A DNA stretch of 64,000 nucleotides from NCBI RefSeq assembly GCF_009828025.1, contig NZ_WTYA01000007.1:150545-214544 (forward strand). The letters are read 5' to 3'. Within the stretch, counting starts at the first letter, position 1. The number at the start of each line of letters is the position of its first letter. Of this stretch, positions 36,951 through 46,168 are shown piece by piece. This stretch comes from Qipengyuania algicida. GTDB lineage: Bacteria > Pseudomonadota > Alphaproteobacteria > Sphingomonadales > Sphingomonadaceae. The notes below the pieces were generated by a model that saw only the letters and a program-made list of their open reading frames with translations, had not been told where the DNA came from and did not search any database. The position numbers were made by a program, and so were the translations under genes.

Positions 36951-37769
36951 ATGACCAGTTTCGATCCAGAAAATTATAGTCCTGACCATTTCGCCTATGC
37001 ATTTGCAGATAAGGTGGCAACGATCACGCTCAACCGGCCCGAGCGCAAGAACCCGCTCACGTTCGAATCCTATGCCGAGCTGCGCGACCTGTTCCGCGCT
37101 CTTCGCTATGCTGATAAGGTGAAGGCGGTGGTGATCGCCGGAGCTGGCGGCAATTTCTGCTCCGGCGGCGACGTCCACGAGATCATAGGACCGCTTACCA
37201 AAATGGATATGCCGGGCTTGCTCGCGTTCACGCGAATGACCGGCGATCTGGTAAAGGCGATGCGGAGTTGTCCGCAGCCAATCATCGCGGCGGTCAATGG
37301 TGTCTGTGCGGGTGCAGGTGCGATTCTCGCGATGGCTTCGGACATCCGCTACGCTGCTCACGACGCGAAGACCGCGTTTCTGTTCACGAGGGTCGGGCTT
37401 GCCGGCGCGGACATGGGTGCGTGCGCTATCCTACCGCGCATCATTGGCCATGGCCGTGCTGCCGAACTACTCTATTCGGGCCGCTCGTTCAGCGCGGAAG
37501 AGGGCGAGCGCTGGGGATTCTTCAACCGCTTGTGCGCGACGGACGCGTTGTTGGGCGACGCGACCGACTTCGCTCAAAATCTGTCCGACGGGCCGAGTTT
37601 CGCGCACGGCATGACCAAGAACCAGCTCGACATGGAATGGGCGATGCCGCTCGATACTGCGATCGAGGCGGAAGCTCAGGCGCAGGCGATCTGCATGCAG
37701 ACCCGCGATTTTGAGAGGGCGTATCACGCCTTCGTCGCGAAACAGCGCCCGCAGTTCGAGGGGAACTGA
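36951..37769 (+). CDS. Enoyl-CoA hydratase/isomerase-family protein lacking both canonical glutamates
   Basis: The 272-residue crotonase-fold protein has the oxyanion-hole pattern ([11 protein letters not shown] and NGVCAGAG) and a C-terminal helical part. Where classical enoyl-CoA hydratases have their two catalytic glutamates (GGGCE and QPE), this sequence reads GAGAI and TRV, so neither is present. Crotonases with altered active sites carry out ring or C-C bond hydrolysis and other CoA-ester chemistry. In this operon it may open the reduced six-membered ring or hydrolyse an enamine. Fold is certain, reaction is not. Confidence 0.85.
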   Translation: MTSFDPENYSPDHFAYAFADKVATITLNRPERKNPLTFESYAELRDLFRALRYADKVKAVVIAGAGGNFCSGGDVHEIIGPLTKMDMPGLLAFTRMTGDLVKAMRSCPQPIIAAVNGVCAGAGAILAMASDIRYAAHDAKTAFLFTRVGLAGADMGACAILPRIIGHGRAAELLYSGRSFSAEEGERWGFFNRLCATDALLGDATDFAQNLSDGPSFAHGMTKNQLDMEWAMPLDTAIEAEAQAQAICMQTRDFERAYHAFVAKQRPQFEGN

Positions 37770-37770
37770 A

Positions 37771-38946
37771 ATGGCCGATAGTAGCTACCTGACTTGGCCT
37801 TTTTTCGAAGATCGTCACCGTCAATTTCACGACATACTAACAGACTGGTGCGCGGCAAATGGGGACTCGCTCCATGTTGAGAGCGGCGATGTGAATGCCG
37901 ATTGTCAGGCGCTCGCGAACTTGCTCGGCAATGCGGGTATTCTCGCTCATGCTGTGCCGGAAGCCTTCGGCGGTACGGGGGCAGGGCTGGACGTGCGTAC
38001 ACTCTGCCTTGCGCGTGAGACGCTAGGCTATCATTCGGGTCTCGCTGATTTTGTGATGGCAATGCAGGGGCTCGGCACTGGCGCGATCAGCCTGTTCGGC
38101 CATGACTCGGTCCGCCACGCCTATCTGCCAAAAGTGGCAAGTGGAGAGCTTATTGCTGGCTTTGCACTTTCGGAGAAGAAAGCGGGATCGGATGTCGCCG
38201 CGATGGAAACTACCGCGCGCCGCGTTGATGGTGGCTGGCGGATCGACGGGGAAAAGACTTGGATTTCGAATGGCCCTATTGCTGGGCTGCTGACCGTATT
38301 CGCGCGTACCGGTGAAAAGCAGGAAGGTGCACGCGGCATCTCAGCATTCGTCCTGCCGACCGATACGGTGGGCTTCTCCGTGACCGAAATCATAGACGTG
38401 ATCGCGCCGCATCCACTGGCAACGATCAGGTTCGATGGCTGCGTCGTTCCGGACGATCACCTCATTGGCGAGATAGGGCAAGGGTTTAAGATTGCGATGG
38501 CGACGCTCGACACCTTCCGGCCCACAGTGGGCGCCGCGGCGCTGGGTTTCGCGCGGCGCGCGACTGACGAGGCGCTGAAGCGGGCGAAAGATCGCATACT
38601 GTTCGGCGCACCGCTCGCCGATATGCAGCTTACCCAGGCGGCGCTGGCCGACATGGCGCTGGGTAATGATACCAGCGCGCTGCTCGTCTATCGCGCGGCA
38701 TGGGCGAAGGACAGTGGCAAGGTGCGGATCACGCGTGAGGCGGCGATGGCGAAGCTGTATGCTACCGAAACCGCACAGGCGACCATCGACAAGGCAGTGC
38801 AGCTGTTTGGCGGCGCAGGCGTCGTCAGTGGCAATATGGTCGAGCGGCTTTACCGTGAGGTTCGCGCGCTCAGAATCTATGAAGGGGCAAGCGAGGTGCA
38901 AAAAGTCATCATCGCGCGCGCTGCGCTGGCGGAGGCGGGGCGATGA
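37771..38946 (+). CDS. Acyl-CoA dehydrogenase
   Basis: The 391-residue flavoprotein is a standard acyl-CoA dehydrogenase with [34 protein letters not shown] and IYEGASEVQ, the last holding the catalytic Glu. The ATG at 37771, one base after the crotonase stop, gives [12 protein letters not shown]; the longer upstream form overlaps that gene and is rejected. It would desaturate a ring-derived or ring-opened acyl-CoA, passing electrons to ETF. It overlaps the next gene by 4 bp. Confidence 0.92.
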   Translation: MADSSYLTWPFFEDRHRQFHDILTDWCAANGDSLHVESGDVNADCQALANLLGNAGILAHAVPEAFGGTGAGLDVRTLCLARETLGYHSGLADFVMAMQGLGTGAISLFGHDSVRHAYLPKVASGELIAGFALSEKKAGSDVAAMETTARRVDGGWRIDGEKTWISNGPIAGLLTVFARTGEKQEGARGISAFVLPTDTVGFSVTEIIDVIAPHPLATIRFDGCVVPDDHLIGEIGQGFKIAMATLDTFRPTVGAAALGFARRATDEALKRAKDRILFGAPLADMQLTQAALADMALGNDTSALLVYRAAWAKDSGKVRITREAAMAKLYATETAQATIDKAVQLFGGAGVVSGNMVERLYREVRALRIYEGASEVQKVIIARAALAEAGR

Positions 38947-39335
38947 AAATCCTACAACCTGAAGGCTGGCCACGTCCGCGCGGCTATTCCAACGCGATAG
39001 AAGCACGCGGACGCCAGATTTTTGTCGCCGGACTAGTCGGCTGGACCGCAGAGGAAGAGTTCTTAGCGACTGATCTTCCTGGCCAGTTCGAGCAGATATT
39101 GCTTAACCTGGTCGCGTTGCTTGCTGAGGGCGATGCGAAACCTGAACATGTCGTGCGAATGACCTGGTACGTCACCGACAAACAGGCCTATCTCACTAAT
39201 GCGAAGCGCATCGGTGAAATCTATCGAACGATAATGGGCCGTGTTTTTCCGGTTATGGCGGTGGTTCAGGTGGTTGCGCTGGTCGAGGACGAGGCGCTGA
39301 TCGAGATCGAGGCGACAGCCGTCATTCCCGACTGA
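38943..39335 (+). CDS. Rid (YjgF/YER057c/UK114) family protein
   Basis: The 130-residue protein has the Rid fold, with the C-terminal EIEATAVI strand. Archetypal RidA hydrolyses reactive enamines and imines using an arginine in the PARSCVEV segment; here the corresponding stretch reads PVMAVVQV, with no arginine. It therefore belongs to another Rid subfamily and may not be an imine deaminase. Within this operon a role at the amino group of the reduced 2-aminobenzoyl-CoA ring is attractive but unproven. Confidence 0.88.
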   Translation: MKILQPEGWPRPRGYSNAIEARGRQIFVAGLVGWTAEEEFLATDLPGQFEQILLNLVALLAEGDAKPEHVVRMTWYVTDKQAYLTNAKRIGEIYRTIMGRVFPVMAVVQVVALVEDEALIEIEATAVIPD

Positions 39336-39358
39336 GCTGGCTTTTGCGTAAGGACTAT

Positions 39359-40537
39359 ATGATGCACAGCTTCGACTGGCAGGACCCGTTTGCACTCGAT
39401 GCACAGCTGACTGAGGAGGAGCGGATGGTGCGTGATACCGCGCACAATTACGCCCGCGAACAATTGCTGCCGCGCGTTCAGAAGGCCTATCTGGACGAAG
39501 ATTTTGACCGTGCAATCATGTCGGAGATGGGCGAACTGGGCCTTCTCGGCCCGACGATCCCCACCGAATATGGCGGCGCTGGGCTCGGCTATGTCAGCTA
39601 TGGCCTCGTCGCGCGCGAGGTCGAGGCGATCGATAGCGGCTATCGCAGCGCGATGAGCGTGCAGTCTAGCCTCGTCATGCATCCGATCAACGCATACGGC
39701 ACCGAGGAACAGAAGCAGAAATATCTACCCAAGCTCGCGACCGGCGAATGGGTTGGCTGTTTCGGGCTGACTGAGCCCGATGCGGGTTCGGATCCCGGCG
39801 GCATGAAGACGCGCGCCAAGAAAATTGATGGTGGATATAGCATCTCCGGCGCGAAGATGTGGATTACGAACTCCCCGATCGCCGACGTGTTCGTGGTATG
39901 GGCCAAGTCCGACGCACATGAGGGTAAGATCAAGGGCTTTGTGCTCGAAAAGGACATGAAGGGGCTGTCGGCTCCAAAGATCGAAGGCAAGTTATCGCTT
40001 CGTGCCTCGATTACCGGCGAAATTGTGATGGACGAGGTCGAGGTCGGCGAGGATGCGATGCTCTCGAAGGTCGAGGGGCTTAAAGGTCCCTTCAGCTGCC
40101 TTAATCGCGCGCGCTACGGCATCGCCTGGGGCAGCATGGGCGCAGCCGAGTTTTGCATGCAGGCTGCGCGGCAATATACGCTAGACCGGCATCAGTTCGG
40201 CGTGCCGCTCGCATCCAAGCAGCTTGTGCAATTGAAGCTCGCCGAAATGATGACCGAGATCTCATTGGGGCTTCAGGCAACCTTGCGCGCTGGACGCATG
40301 TTTGATGAGGGCACGCTCGCGCCTGAGGCGATCAGTATTATCAAGCGAAACAATTGCGGCAAAGCGCTCGCCATCGCCCGAACTGCGCGCGACATGCACG
40401 GCGGTAATGGCATTTCAGGAGAGTTTCATGTCATCCGCCATGCCATCAACCTCGAAACGGTTAATACCTATGAAGGCACTCATGATGTCCATGGCCTCAT
40501 ACTCGGCCGCGCCATCACCGGTATCGCGGCGTTCTAG
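39359..40537 (+). CDS. Acyl-CoA dehydrogenase of the glutaryl-CoA dehydrogenase type
   Basis: The 392-residue protein resembles glutaryl-CoA dehydrogenase. Shared features are FDWQDPF near the start, the [15 protein letters not shown] segment, [18 protein letters not shown], and [20 protein letters not shown] with the catalytic Glu. Such enzymes desaturate and sometimes decarboxylate dicarboxylic acyl-CoAs, as expected after ring opening to pimeloyl- or glutaryl-type intermediates. I prefer the ATG at 39359 (AAGGA upstream); a TTG at 39344 or the ATG at 39362 are alternatives. It is the last gene of the plus-strand operon. Confidence 0.9.
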   Translation: MMHSFDWQDPFALDAQLTEEERMVRDTAHNYAREQLLPRVQKAYLDEDFDRAIMSEMGELGLLGPTIPTEYGGAGLGYVSYGLVAREVEAIDSGYRSAMSVQSSLVMHPINAYGTEEQKQKYLPKLATGEWVGCFGLTEPDAGSDPGGMKTRAKKIDGGYSISGAKMWITNSPIADVFVVWAKSDAHEGKIKGFVLEKDMKGLSAPKIEGKLSLRASITGEIVMDEVEVGEDAMLSKVEGLKGPFSCLNRARYGIAWGSMGAAEFCMQAARQYTLDRHQFGVPLASKQLVQLKLAEMMTEISLGLQATLRAGRMFDEGTLAPEAISIIKRNNCGKALAIARTARDMHGGNGISGEFHVIRHAINLETVNTYEGTHDVHGLILGRAITGIAAF

Positions 40538-40556
40538 GAGGTTCGTTGCGCCTGAA

Positions 40557-42074
40557 TCAGGCTGCTGCGTCGTTGCATTCTTCGGCGAGTGCATAGTCGA
40601 AGGCTTTGCCTTCCTCATCAGCCAGAGCCGCCTCGTTTAGGGTGCGCAGTCGTGACGCTGCGTCCGGCTTTCCGCGCAGCCCCCGCGCAAGCTGCTGTAT
40701 CGCTTCAAACCGAGCGAAGCCGCGTTCGAATGTATCCGAATAGCCTTTCAGCAGGCGCTGCGCGTTGATGACTTCGATGGCAAGTGCCGAATCTTCGCTT
40801 GCGATGTCGGCCGCTAGGTCGAGCCACGCCTCGATCCGGTCCATTTCCGTCGTATAGCGCAGTGTCCCGCGCCGCCATCGCCTCAGCGACGCAATAAAAC
40901 GAAGTGCAAAATACCAGCGCAGCCGCGTCGTCTCGACATGCCGCCCGCCAGAGAAAAAGCGGTTCAGCACCGAACGGAGAACCTTACCGTTCAGGATTGC
41001 GCTACCAAGTGCACGTGGCAAGATGTCGCAGACTTCCTCGATGCGTGGATGGAGATAATCGGTGACACGGACCAACTGATCATTGCCTGCCCGCGATTCT
41101 TCAGCGATGCGGCGCGATCGGCTCGCTCGAACCTTCAGATCGGCAACGCGGATCGTGTCTTCATACGCCATCCACAGCGCCAGATGGCGCGCCGTCACTT
41201 GCGTCAGCCGCCAGTCTTCGCTGCCGTCATCGCATTGGTAAATCCGGTCCAGCAGGTCGAGATATAGCTCAGCATATTGCCGATCCTGATAGTCCATCAG
41301 TCGTGCGACGCCTTCGAGTGCGATTGGCCGAGCGCTCTCTGGCAGCATTGTTTCGATTGCCTCGGCAAGGCTTCGCCCTGCTGTACTGGTCGGTCGTAGC
41401 GGTGCTGTATGTGTGCGGCTCGAAACTTGAGGATCCCTCGCCAGCGAGATACCCGCCTCGAAACCCGAAAGGTTCGCCTCAATCGCTTTGCCGCTGCGCC
41501 GGATCGCTTCCGCGAACGCGTCACGGGGGAAGGGCAGGGCCTTTGATCCCGCGAGCGCGCCTAGCATCACCGAACTGATGACGCTGCCGGCGTCGCTAGC
41601 GGCCTGTTCCATATCGAAGCCGATGAAGCGCGCTGCTCGCTGCTTTGCCGCATCGATGATCCTTTCGCTTGCACTGATTCCGTTTCCGGGTGCCGATTTT
41701 TCAGAAATCGCATAAATTCGATGTGTCGATCCGATCAACGTGGTGCGATCTTCGGTCACGAATCCCCGCAGGATGGCGCGGCCCGCTTCCATCAATTCGG
41801 ACGCGACAACGATATCGACGTCACCGGGCGCGGGCATCATGGCTAGCACGGGATCGCTCTGATTGCCGCTGGTCGCGAGGCTTTTCATCATCTCGATATA
41901 ATAGATGGTTGCGCCAGTGCGTTGAGCGACGCCGGGTACGGACGTGCCCTGCGCCACATAGCCGTTGGCGTTTGCGACATCGAGTATCCAGTTTGCGAGC
42001 ACGCCGCCTCCTTGGCCGCCTAGTGCCATGATAGCGAGGGTGATACGGTCACGTTCAGTTGCTCGGGTCATCAA
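40557..42074 (-). CDS. Indolepyruvate oxidoreductase beta-subunit-like protein
   Basis: The 505-residue protein has an N-terminal 2-oxoacid:acceptor oxidoreductase gamma-type domain (about residues 1-200; ALGGQGGGVLANWILDVA, SVPGVAQRTGATIYY) and a C-terminal extension found in long beta subunits of aryl-2-oxoacid oxidoreductases. With the alpha subunit encoded upstream and overlapping by 4 bp, it should form a TPP and Fe-S enzyme that decarboxylates aryl 2-oxoacids to aryl-CoA. In this setting isatinate (2-aminophenylglyoxylate) is a candidate substrate. Confidence 0.88.
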   Translation of the reverse strand: MMTRATERDRITLAIMALGGQGGGVLANWILDVANANGYVAQGTSVPGVAQRTGATIYYIEMMKSLATSGNQSDPVLAMMPAPGDVDIVVASELMEAGRAILRGFVTEDRTTLIGSTHRIYAISEKSAPGNGISASERIIDAAKQRAARFIGFDMEQAASDAGSVISSVMLGALAGSKALPFPRDAFAEAIRRSGKAIEANLSGFEAGISLARDPQVSSRTHTAPLRPTSTAGRSLAEAIETMLPESARPIALEGVARLMDYQDRQYAELYLDLLDRIYQCDDGSEDWRLTQVTARHLALWMAYEDTIRVADLKVRASRSRRIAEESRAGNDQLVRVTDYLHPRIEEVCDILPRALGSAILNGKVLRSVLNRFFSGGRHVETTRLRWYFALRFIASLRRWRRGTLRYTTEMDRIEAWLDLAADIASEDSALAIEVINAQRLLKGYSDTFERGFARFEAIQQLARGLRGKPDAASRLRTLNEAALADEEGKAFDYALAEECNDAAA

Positions 42075-44197
42075 AAGGCCCTCGCCGCGATTGCGCGCTC
42101 GTGCTGCATCTGGAACCAGCCGATGATCCGGCGACGTAGGCTGTCGAGCAACCGCTCGAAAGCGCCCGGATTGCTAACAATCCTGGTGCGATAGAAAGAG
42201 GGACAAAGTACCGCCGCGTGCGAAACCTCACCGCAATTGCCACATCCGACGCAGCTTTGATCGATATGCGTGACCGGGTCTTGACGCAGCGGATCGGGAT
42301 TCTGGCGCACGCTGAGCGAGGGACAGCCCGAAAGCCGGATACATGCATGGTCGCCGGTGCAAGTCTCCGGATCGATGCCGAAACGGTCGCGCACTACGCG
42401 ACGTCCCTCCTTCTCTGCCCTCGCGCGCAGCGGCTTCTCACGGCGCTGGAGGTTGAGCATGCATTCGGAACTGGCGACAATGACCTTCGGTCCTGCCTCG
42501 CGACTGGTCAGAGCTTCCTTAAGCGTATCCCGCATTGCCGTTACGTCATAGGTGCGGTTGATCGAGCGGACCCAGTTCACCCCCATGCCGCGCACCGCGC
42601 GCTCGATTGGGTTCTTGGTCTTGCGACGGGGATTGTCGGCGCGCGACGACAATATGTCCTGCCCGCCGGTGGCGGCTGAATAGCCGTTGTCGACGATAAT
42701 CGTAACCGTATCGTCCTTGTTGAAGACGGCGTTGCCGATGCCGGAAGTGAGTCCGTTGTGCCAGAAACCCCCATCTCCCATCATCGCGACCGCACGCCTG
42801 CCCGCAGGTTTGAACGCTGATGCGCCAGCCGTCCCAAGGCCGTAACCCATTGTCGTATTGCCGATATGGAAGGGCGGCAGGATCGAAAACAGATGGCAAC
42901 CGATATCTGCTGATACGTGCAGCTCGCCGAGCTCGCGCTGGACCAACTTCATCGCGGAAAAGATCGGGCGTTCGGGACACCCTGTGCAGAAGCCTGCAGG
43001 GCGCGGCGGGACTTCCTTCGCCAGCTCTGTATCGGTAGGTGCGGGCATAGAGCGATCCGGCGCGCGCTCGGGTGACCATTTGTCTAGAAACGTGGCGACA
43101 CCGTCGCACAACACCTGGCCTGTATATTCGCCCGCCCTAGGCAGGATGTCCTTCCCGACTATGCATGTATCGATCCCGGCCCGGCGCAGCATCGTGTTGA
43201 GTTCATGCTCTATGAATTCAGGCTGGCCTTCCTCGACTATAAGCACAGCCTTCTTGCCACGGCAAAAAGTAGTGACCTCTTCAGGAACCAGTGGATAGGT
43301 GACGTTGAGGCAGTAGATCGGCAGCTGTGCGGAGCCGTATCCGTCGGAAAGGCCGGAAAGCTCAAGCGCCCGATTGAGAGTATTAAACAGTCCGCCTTGG
43401 ACGATGATGCCGATCTCGTCACGCTCGGGTCCGAACCACTCGTTGAGGTGGCTATCGCGCACAAAATTTACAGCGGCGGGCCAGCGCCGCTCGATTTTTT
43501 CATGCTCGTGGGCGAAATTCGCGGGCGGCAGGACAATGCGGTTAGTGTCACGCTTAGGGTTAGCAGCTGCTTCGCCGACGGTCATCGCTGGACGAACGTT
43601 ATCTTTTGCAACGAAGCTACCTGTCACATGGCAGGCACGTACTCGAAGCTCCAGCATAACAGGAGTATTGGAGACTTCAGAAAGCTCGAATCCCTTTTCG
43701 ACCATCGCGACGATACTCGGCAGGTTCGGCCGCGGGTCTAGCAGCCACATCTGCGACTTCATGGCGAAGGCATGCGTGCGCTCCTGCATGATCGAGGAAC
43801 CTTCGCCATAGTCTTCGCCGACGATGATAAGTGCGCCACCTGTAACGCCGCCCGATGCGATGTTTGAGAGCGCATCGGAAGCAACATTTGTTCCTACCAC
43901 CGACTTCCATGCAACCGCCCCGCGAAGAGGGTAATTTACTGATGCGGCCAGCATCGCCGCCGCCGCTGCTTCGCTAGCATTAGCCTCGAAATGAACACCA
44001 AGTTCGCGTAGCAGCGGATCGGCGTCCGCGAAGACATCCATCAAATGACTGATCGGTGATCCCTGATAGCCACCGACATAGGCAACACCTGCTTGAAGCA
44101 ACCCTTTTGTAACTGCAAGGATGCCCTCTCCCTCAAAGGTTTCGCCGTCAGCCAGCCGAAGCTTCTCAACTTCTTTTGCGAATGAACGCTCCGCCAT
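42071..44197 (-). CDS. Indolepyruvate oxidoreductase alpha-subunit-like protein
   Basis: The 708-residue protein has a PorA-type pyrimidine-binding domain (GGYQGSPISHLMDVF near the start), a TPP-binding domain (MMGDGGFWHNGLTSGIGNAVF near residue 472, quoted to show Gly-Asp-Gly and Asn), and a C-terminal ferredoxin-like segment with two cysteine clusters (CTGDHACIRLSGCP and CVGCGNCGEVSHAAVLCP). This is the IorA architecture. It oxidatively decarboxylates an aryl 2-oxoacid to the acyl-CoA with ferredoxin or another acceptor. The gene follows the cyclase gene by 4 bases and overlaps the beta-subunit gene. Confidence 0.92.
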   Translation of the reverse strand: MAERSFAKEVEKLRLADGETFEGEGILAVTKGLLQAGVAYVGGYQGSPISHLMDVFADADPLLRELGVHFEANASEAAAAAMLAASVNYPLRGAVAWKSVVGTNVASDALSNIASGGVTGGALIIVGEDYGEGSSIMQERTHAFAMKSQMWLLDPRPNLPSIVAMVEKGFELSEVSNTPVMLELRVRACHVTGSFVAKDNVRPAMTVGEAAANPKRDTNRIVLPPANFAHEHEKIERRWPAAVNFVRDSHLNEWFGPERDEIGIIVQGGLFNTLNRALELSGLSDGYGSAQLPIYCLNVTYPLVPEEVTTFCRGKKAVLIVEEGQPEFIEHELNTMLRRAGIDTCIVGKDILPRAGEYTGQVLCDGVATFLDKWSPERAPDRSMPAPTDTELAKEVPPRPAGFCTGCPERPIFSAMKLVQRELGELHVSADIGCHLFSILPPFHIGNTTMGYGLGTAGASAFKPAGRRAVAMMGDGGFWHNGLTSGIGNAVFNKDDTVTIIVDNGYSAATGGQDILSSRADNPRRKTKNPIERAVRGMGVNWVRSINRTYDVTAMRDTLKEALTSREAGPKVIVASSECMLNLQRREKPLRARAEKEGRRVVRDRFGIDPETCTGDHACIRLSGCPSLSVRQNPDPLRQDPVTHIDQSCVGCGNCGEVSHAAVLCPSFYRTRIVSNPGAFERLLDSLRRRIIGWFQMQHERAIAARAF

Positions 44198-44201
44198 TGA
44201 T

Positions 44202-44984
44202 TTAGTCCGCGACCAACGCGAGAACGCGTAGCGGACTGCCGGAGCCGCCGACGATCTTTAGCGGCGCGGCCACAATCACGGATCCCTTGGGAGGCAGCTG
44301 ATCGAGATTCTGAAGGCATTGCAGCCCGAACTTGCCGGCGCCGTGGAACAGCGCATGTGCAGGGTATTGTGGATCGAGAAGATGAGCCTGGCCGGCATCG
44401 GTACCAATGGTCTCCACCCCAAAACCGCGAACGTTACGCTCCTCAATGAGAAATCGGCAGGCGCCGGCATCGGGGCCTGGCGTATGGGCACCGTCATCTT
44501 TGCGATTTGTATATTGCTCGACTGGCCGTTTTGACCAATCGGTGCGCATCAGCACCCAGCAATCCTCTGGGATCCGGCCATGTTCGGCTTCCCATAAGAC
44601 CAGCTTGTCCCGAGTAAGTAGGAAGTCGGCATCTGCCGCCGACTCAGTTGAACAGTCGATGACGACAGCGGGCCCAACGAAGTTCTTGGGATCAACCGCA
44701 TCTACCGTGTTGTGAGGCACGTCTTTCCCCGTGACCCAGTGGATGGGCGCGTCGAAGTGAGTGCCGCTATGCTCACCAACTGTGAAATTGTTCCAATACC
44801 AGGCGACGCCTCGATCATCATAACGTGAGATCTCCTCGCGCTTGAAGGCAGCCGTTTGGCCGAACGGTTCGGGAAGCACTAGCAACGGGGTATCTTCTGA
44901 TAGGGGCTGGGTAATGTCGACTGTGCGGATCGTCCCGCTCATCAGCGCGTCAGAAAAGGCGGACAAGGTGCTCTGCGACATCAT
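44202..44984 (-). CDS. Cyclase-family metal-dependent hydrolase (isatin hydrolase or kynurenine formamidase type)
   Basis: The 260-residue protein has the metal-binding signature HxGTHxDxPxH as HSGTHFDAPIHW (residues about 71-82) and DCWVLMRTDWS further on. Members hydrolyse isatin to isatinate, N-formylkynurenine to kynurenine, or related amides. There is no kynureninase or tryptophan dioxygenase nearby, while an aryl-2-oxoacid oxidoreductase follows in the same operon; isatin to isatinate would feed it directly. The ATG at 44984 has a strong GGGGAGAG ribosome-binding site. A perfect inverted repeat lies 11 bases upstream. Confidence 0.85.
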   Translation of the reverse strand: MMSQSTLSAFSDALMSGTIRTVDITQPLSEDTPLLVLPEPFGQTAAFKREEISRYDDRGVAWYWNNFTVGEHSGTHFDAPIHWVTGKDVPHNTVDAVDPKNFVGPAVVIDCSTESAADADFLLTRDKLVLWEAEHGRIPEDCWVLMRTDWSKRPVEQYTNRKDDGAHTPGPDAGACRFLIEERNVRGFGVETIGTDAGQAHLLDPQYPAHALFHGAGKFGLQCLQNLDQLPPKGSVIVAAPLKIVGGSGSPLRVLALVAD

Positions 44985-44994
44985 TCTCTCCCCA

Positions 44995-45011
44995 AATTGG
45001 ATATTCCAATT
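44995..45011. promoter_or_regulatory. Perfect inverted repeat upstream of the cyclase gene
   Basis: AATTGGATATTCCAATT has perfect 7-base arms around TAT. It sits between the divergent cyclase and MarR genes, 10 bases before the cyclase start codon, and has the length and symmetry of MarR operators. Binding is inferred. Confidence 0.55.
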
Positions 45012-45112
45012 AGCGAAAGGCTATCAGCAAAACGTGCAGATGCAACTAAATTTATGTCATGCATTGCGGGGACGACCAAGCAGGTCTAAACTTCATTCAA
45101 AAGAGGAATAGC

Positions 45113-45619
45113 TTGGACAATCGTGAACTTGGCGACCCTGGAACGCCTTCATTTCAGGTCGAAAAATACCCATTCTTTCTACTTAATCGGCTCGTCAGCC
45201 GGTATAATGGTGTGATCGAGCCTCGACTGCGTGGAATCGGTCTGGACATACCTTTTTGGCGCGTTCTGATGGTGCTTGGCGAGTGTTCGCCACGGGGTGT
45301 TCGTGACATATCACTCGCTGCAGTCATTCCGCTTTCGACAACGACGCGCATTGTCCAACGCATGGCGGGTGTCGGCTATATCGCAATAAGTGAAAGCTCA
45401 CGCGATGCCCGGGTTACAGAGGTATCGCTAACAATATTGGGCGAGGAGAAACTGGTGGAGGCGCGTGCTGTGACCGCACCCGTATACGCGGGTATCATCA
45501 ACGGAGTGAGCGCGAAGGACTTCAACCGCCTGATAACTATTCTTGATCGATTTTACGACAATCTCACAGCATTCGAAAACGTGCCTGCGCCGCGCCGCGG
45601 CAACAATGCAGGAACCTGA
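45113..45619 (+). CDS. MarR-family transcriptional regulator 1
   Basis: The 168-residue protein has the MarR winged-helix layout: dimerisation helix (FFLLNRLVSRYNGVIEPRL), recognition helix region (SLAAVIPLSTTTRIVQRMAGVGY) and wing (SRDARVTEVSLT). I chose the TTG at 45113 because it follows AGAGGA at good spacing; an ATG at 45059 without a ribosome-binding site would add 18 residues. MarR regulators usually repress adjacent catabolic genes until an aromatic ligand or its CoA ester binds. It is divergent from the cyclase/ior operon. Confidence 0.88.
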   Translation: MDNRELGDPGTPSFQVEKYPFFLLNRLVSRYNGVIEPRLRGIGLDIPFWRVLMVLGECSPRGVRDISLAAVIPLSTTTRIVQRMAGVGYIAISESSRDARVTEVSLTILGEEKLVEARAVTAPVYAGIINGVSAKDFNRLITILDRFYDNLTAFENVPAPRRGNNAGT

Positions 45620-45664
45620 ATTTCGGCATGTGCAGGCGGGCAATCGCATTGACTATTCAATTGG

Positions 45665-45676
45665 TTCAAGCTTGAA
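45665..45676. promoter_or_regulatory. Palindrome directly before MarR gene 2
   Basis: TTCAAGCTTGAA is a perfect 12-bp palindrome that abuts the ATG at 45677. A near-identical copy (one mismatch) lies upstream of the ring-degradation operon at 33797. Autoregulation and control of that operon by one of the two MarR proteins is the simplest reading. Confidence 0.45.
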
Positions 45677-46168
45677 ATGCCGGTAATGGCCAATCAATCT
45701 GAAATCTCCGATGATGATGCCCGTGCTGACCTGAGGCTTTGGTTGCGTTTGCTGACCTGTTCCACCGTGGTGGAAAAGCGATTGCGGCGTCGATTCATCG
45801 AGCAATTTGGTAGCACACTGCCGCGGTTCGATGTCTTGGCGGCTTTGGATCGTGCGTCCAATGGCTTGTCAATGGGAGAGCTGTCACGAGCATTACTCGT
45901 GTCGAACGGAAATGTGACGTCTCTCGTTCGACAGCTTGAGCAGCAGGGCTTGGTAGTTAGTCGACCAGCGAGCGATCGTCGTTCGTCCATCGTATCTATG
46001 ACAGACGAAGGAAGTGAGCGCTTTGCCGAACTGGCATCCGCACACGGAGAATGGATACGAGGCATGTTTTCTCATATTTCGGCCGATGAGGAACGCCAAC
46101 TCTTTGACCTGCTAGGAGTACTCCGACGATCAATCGCGGCCGAAGATCGCGAGGAGGGCGCGGAATGA
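45677..46168 (+). CDS. MarR-family transcriptional regulator 2
   Basis: The 163-residue protein has a clear MarR domain: RFDVLAALDRASNGLSMGELSRAL, then recognition helix LVSNGNVTSLVRQLEQQGLV and wing RPASDRRSSIVSMTDEG (each quoted in part). An internal ATG at 45686 could also serve. It overlaps the thioesterase gene by 4 bp, so regulator and thioesterase are co-translated; CoA thioesters are known ligands of MarR proteins in aromatic catabolism. Confidence 0.9.
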   Translation: MPVMANQSEISDDDARADLRLWLRLLTCSTVVEKRLRRRFIEQFGSTLPRFDVLAALDRASNGLSMGELSRALLVSNGNVTSLVRQLEQQGLVVSRPASDRRSSIVSMTDEGSERFAELASAHGEWIRGMFSHISADEERQLFDLLGVLRRSIAAEDREEGAE

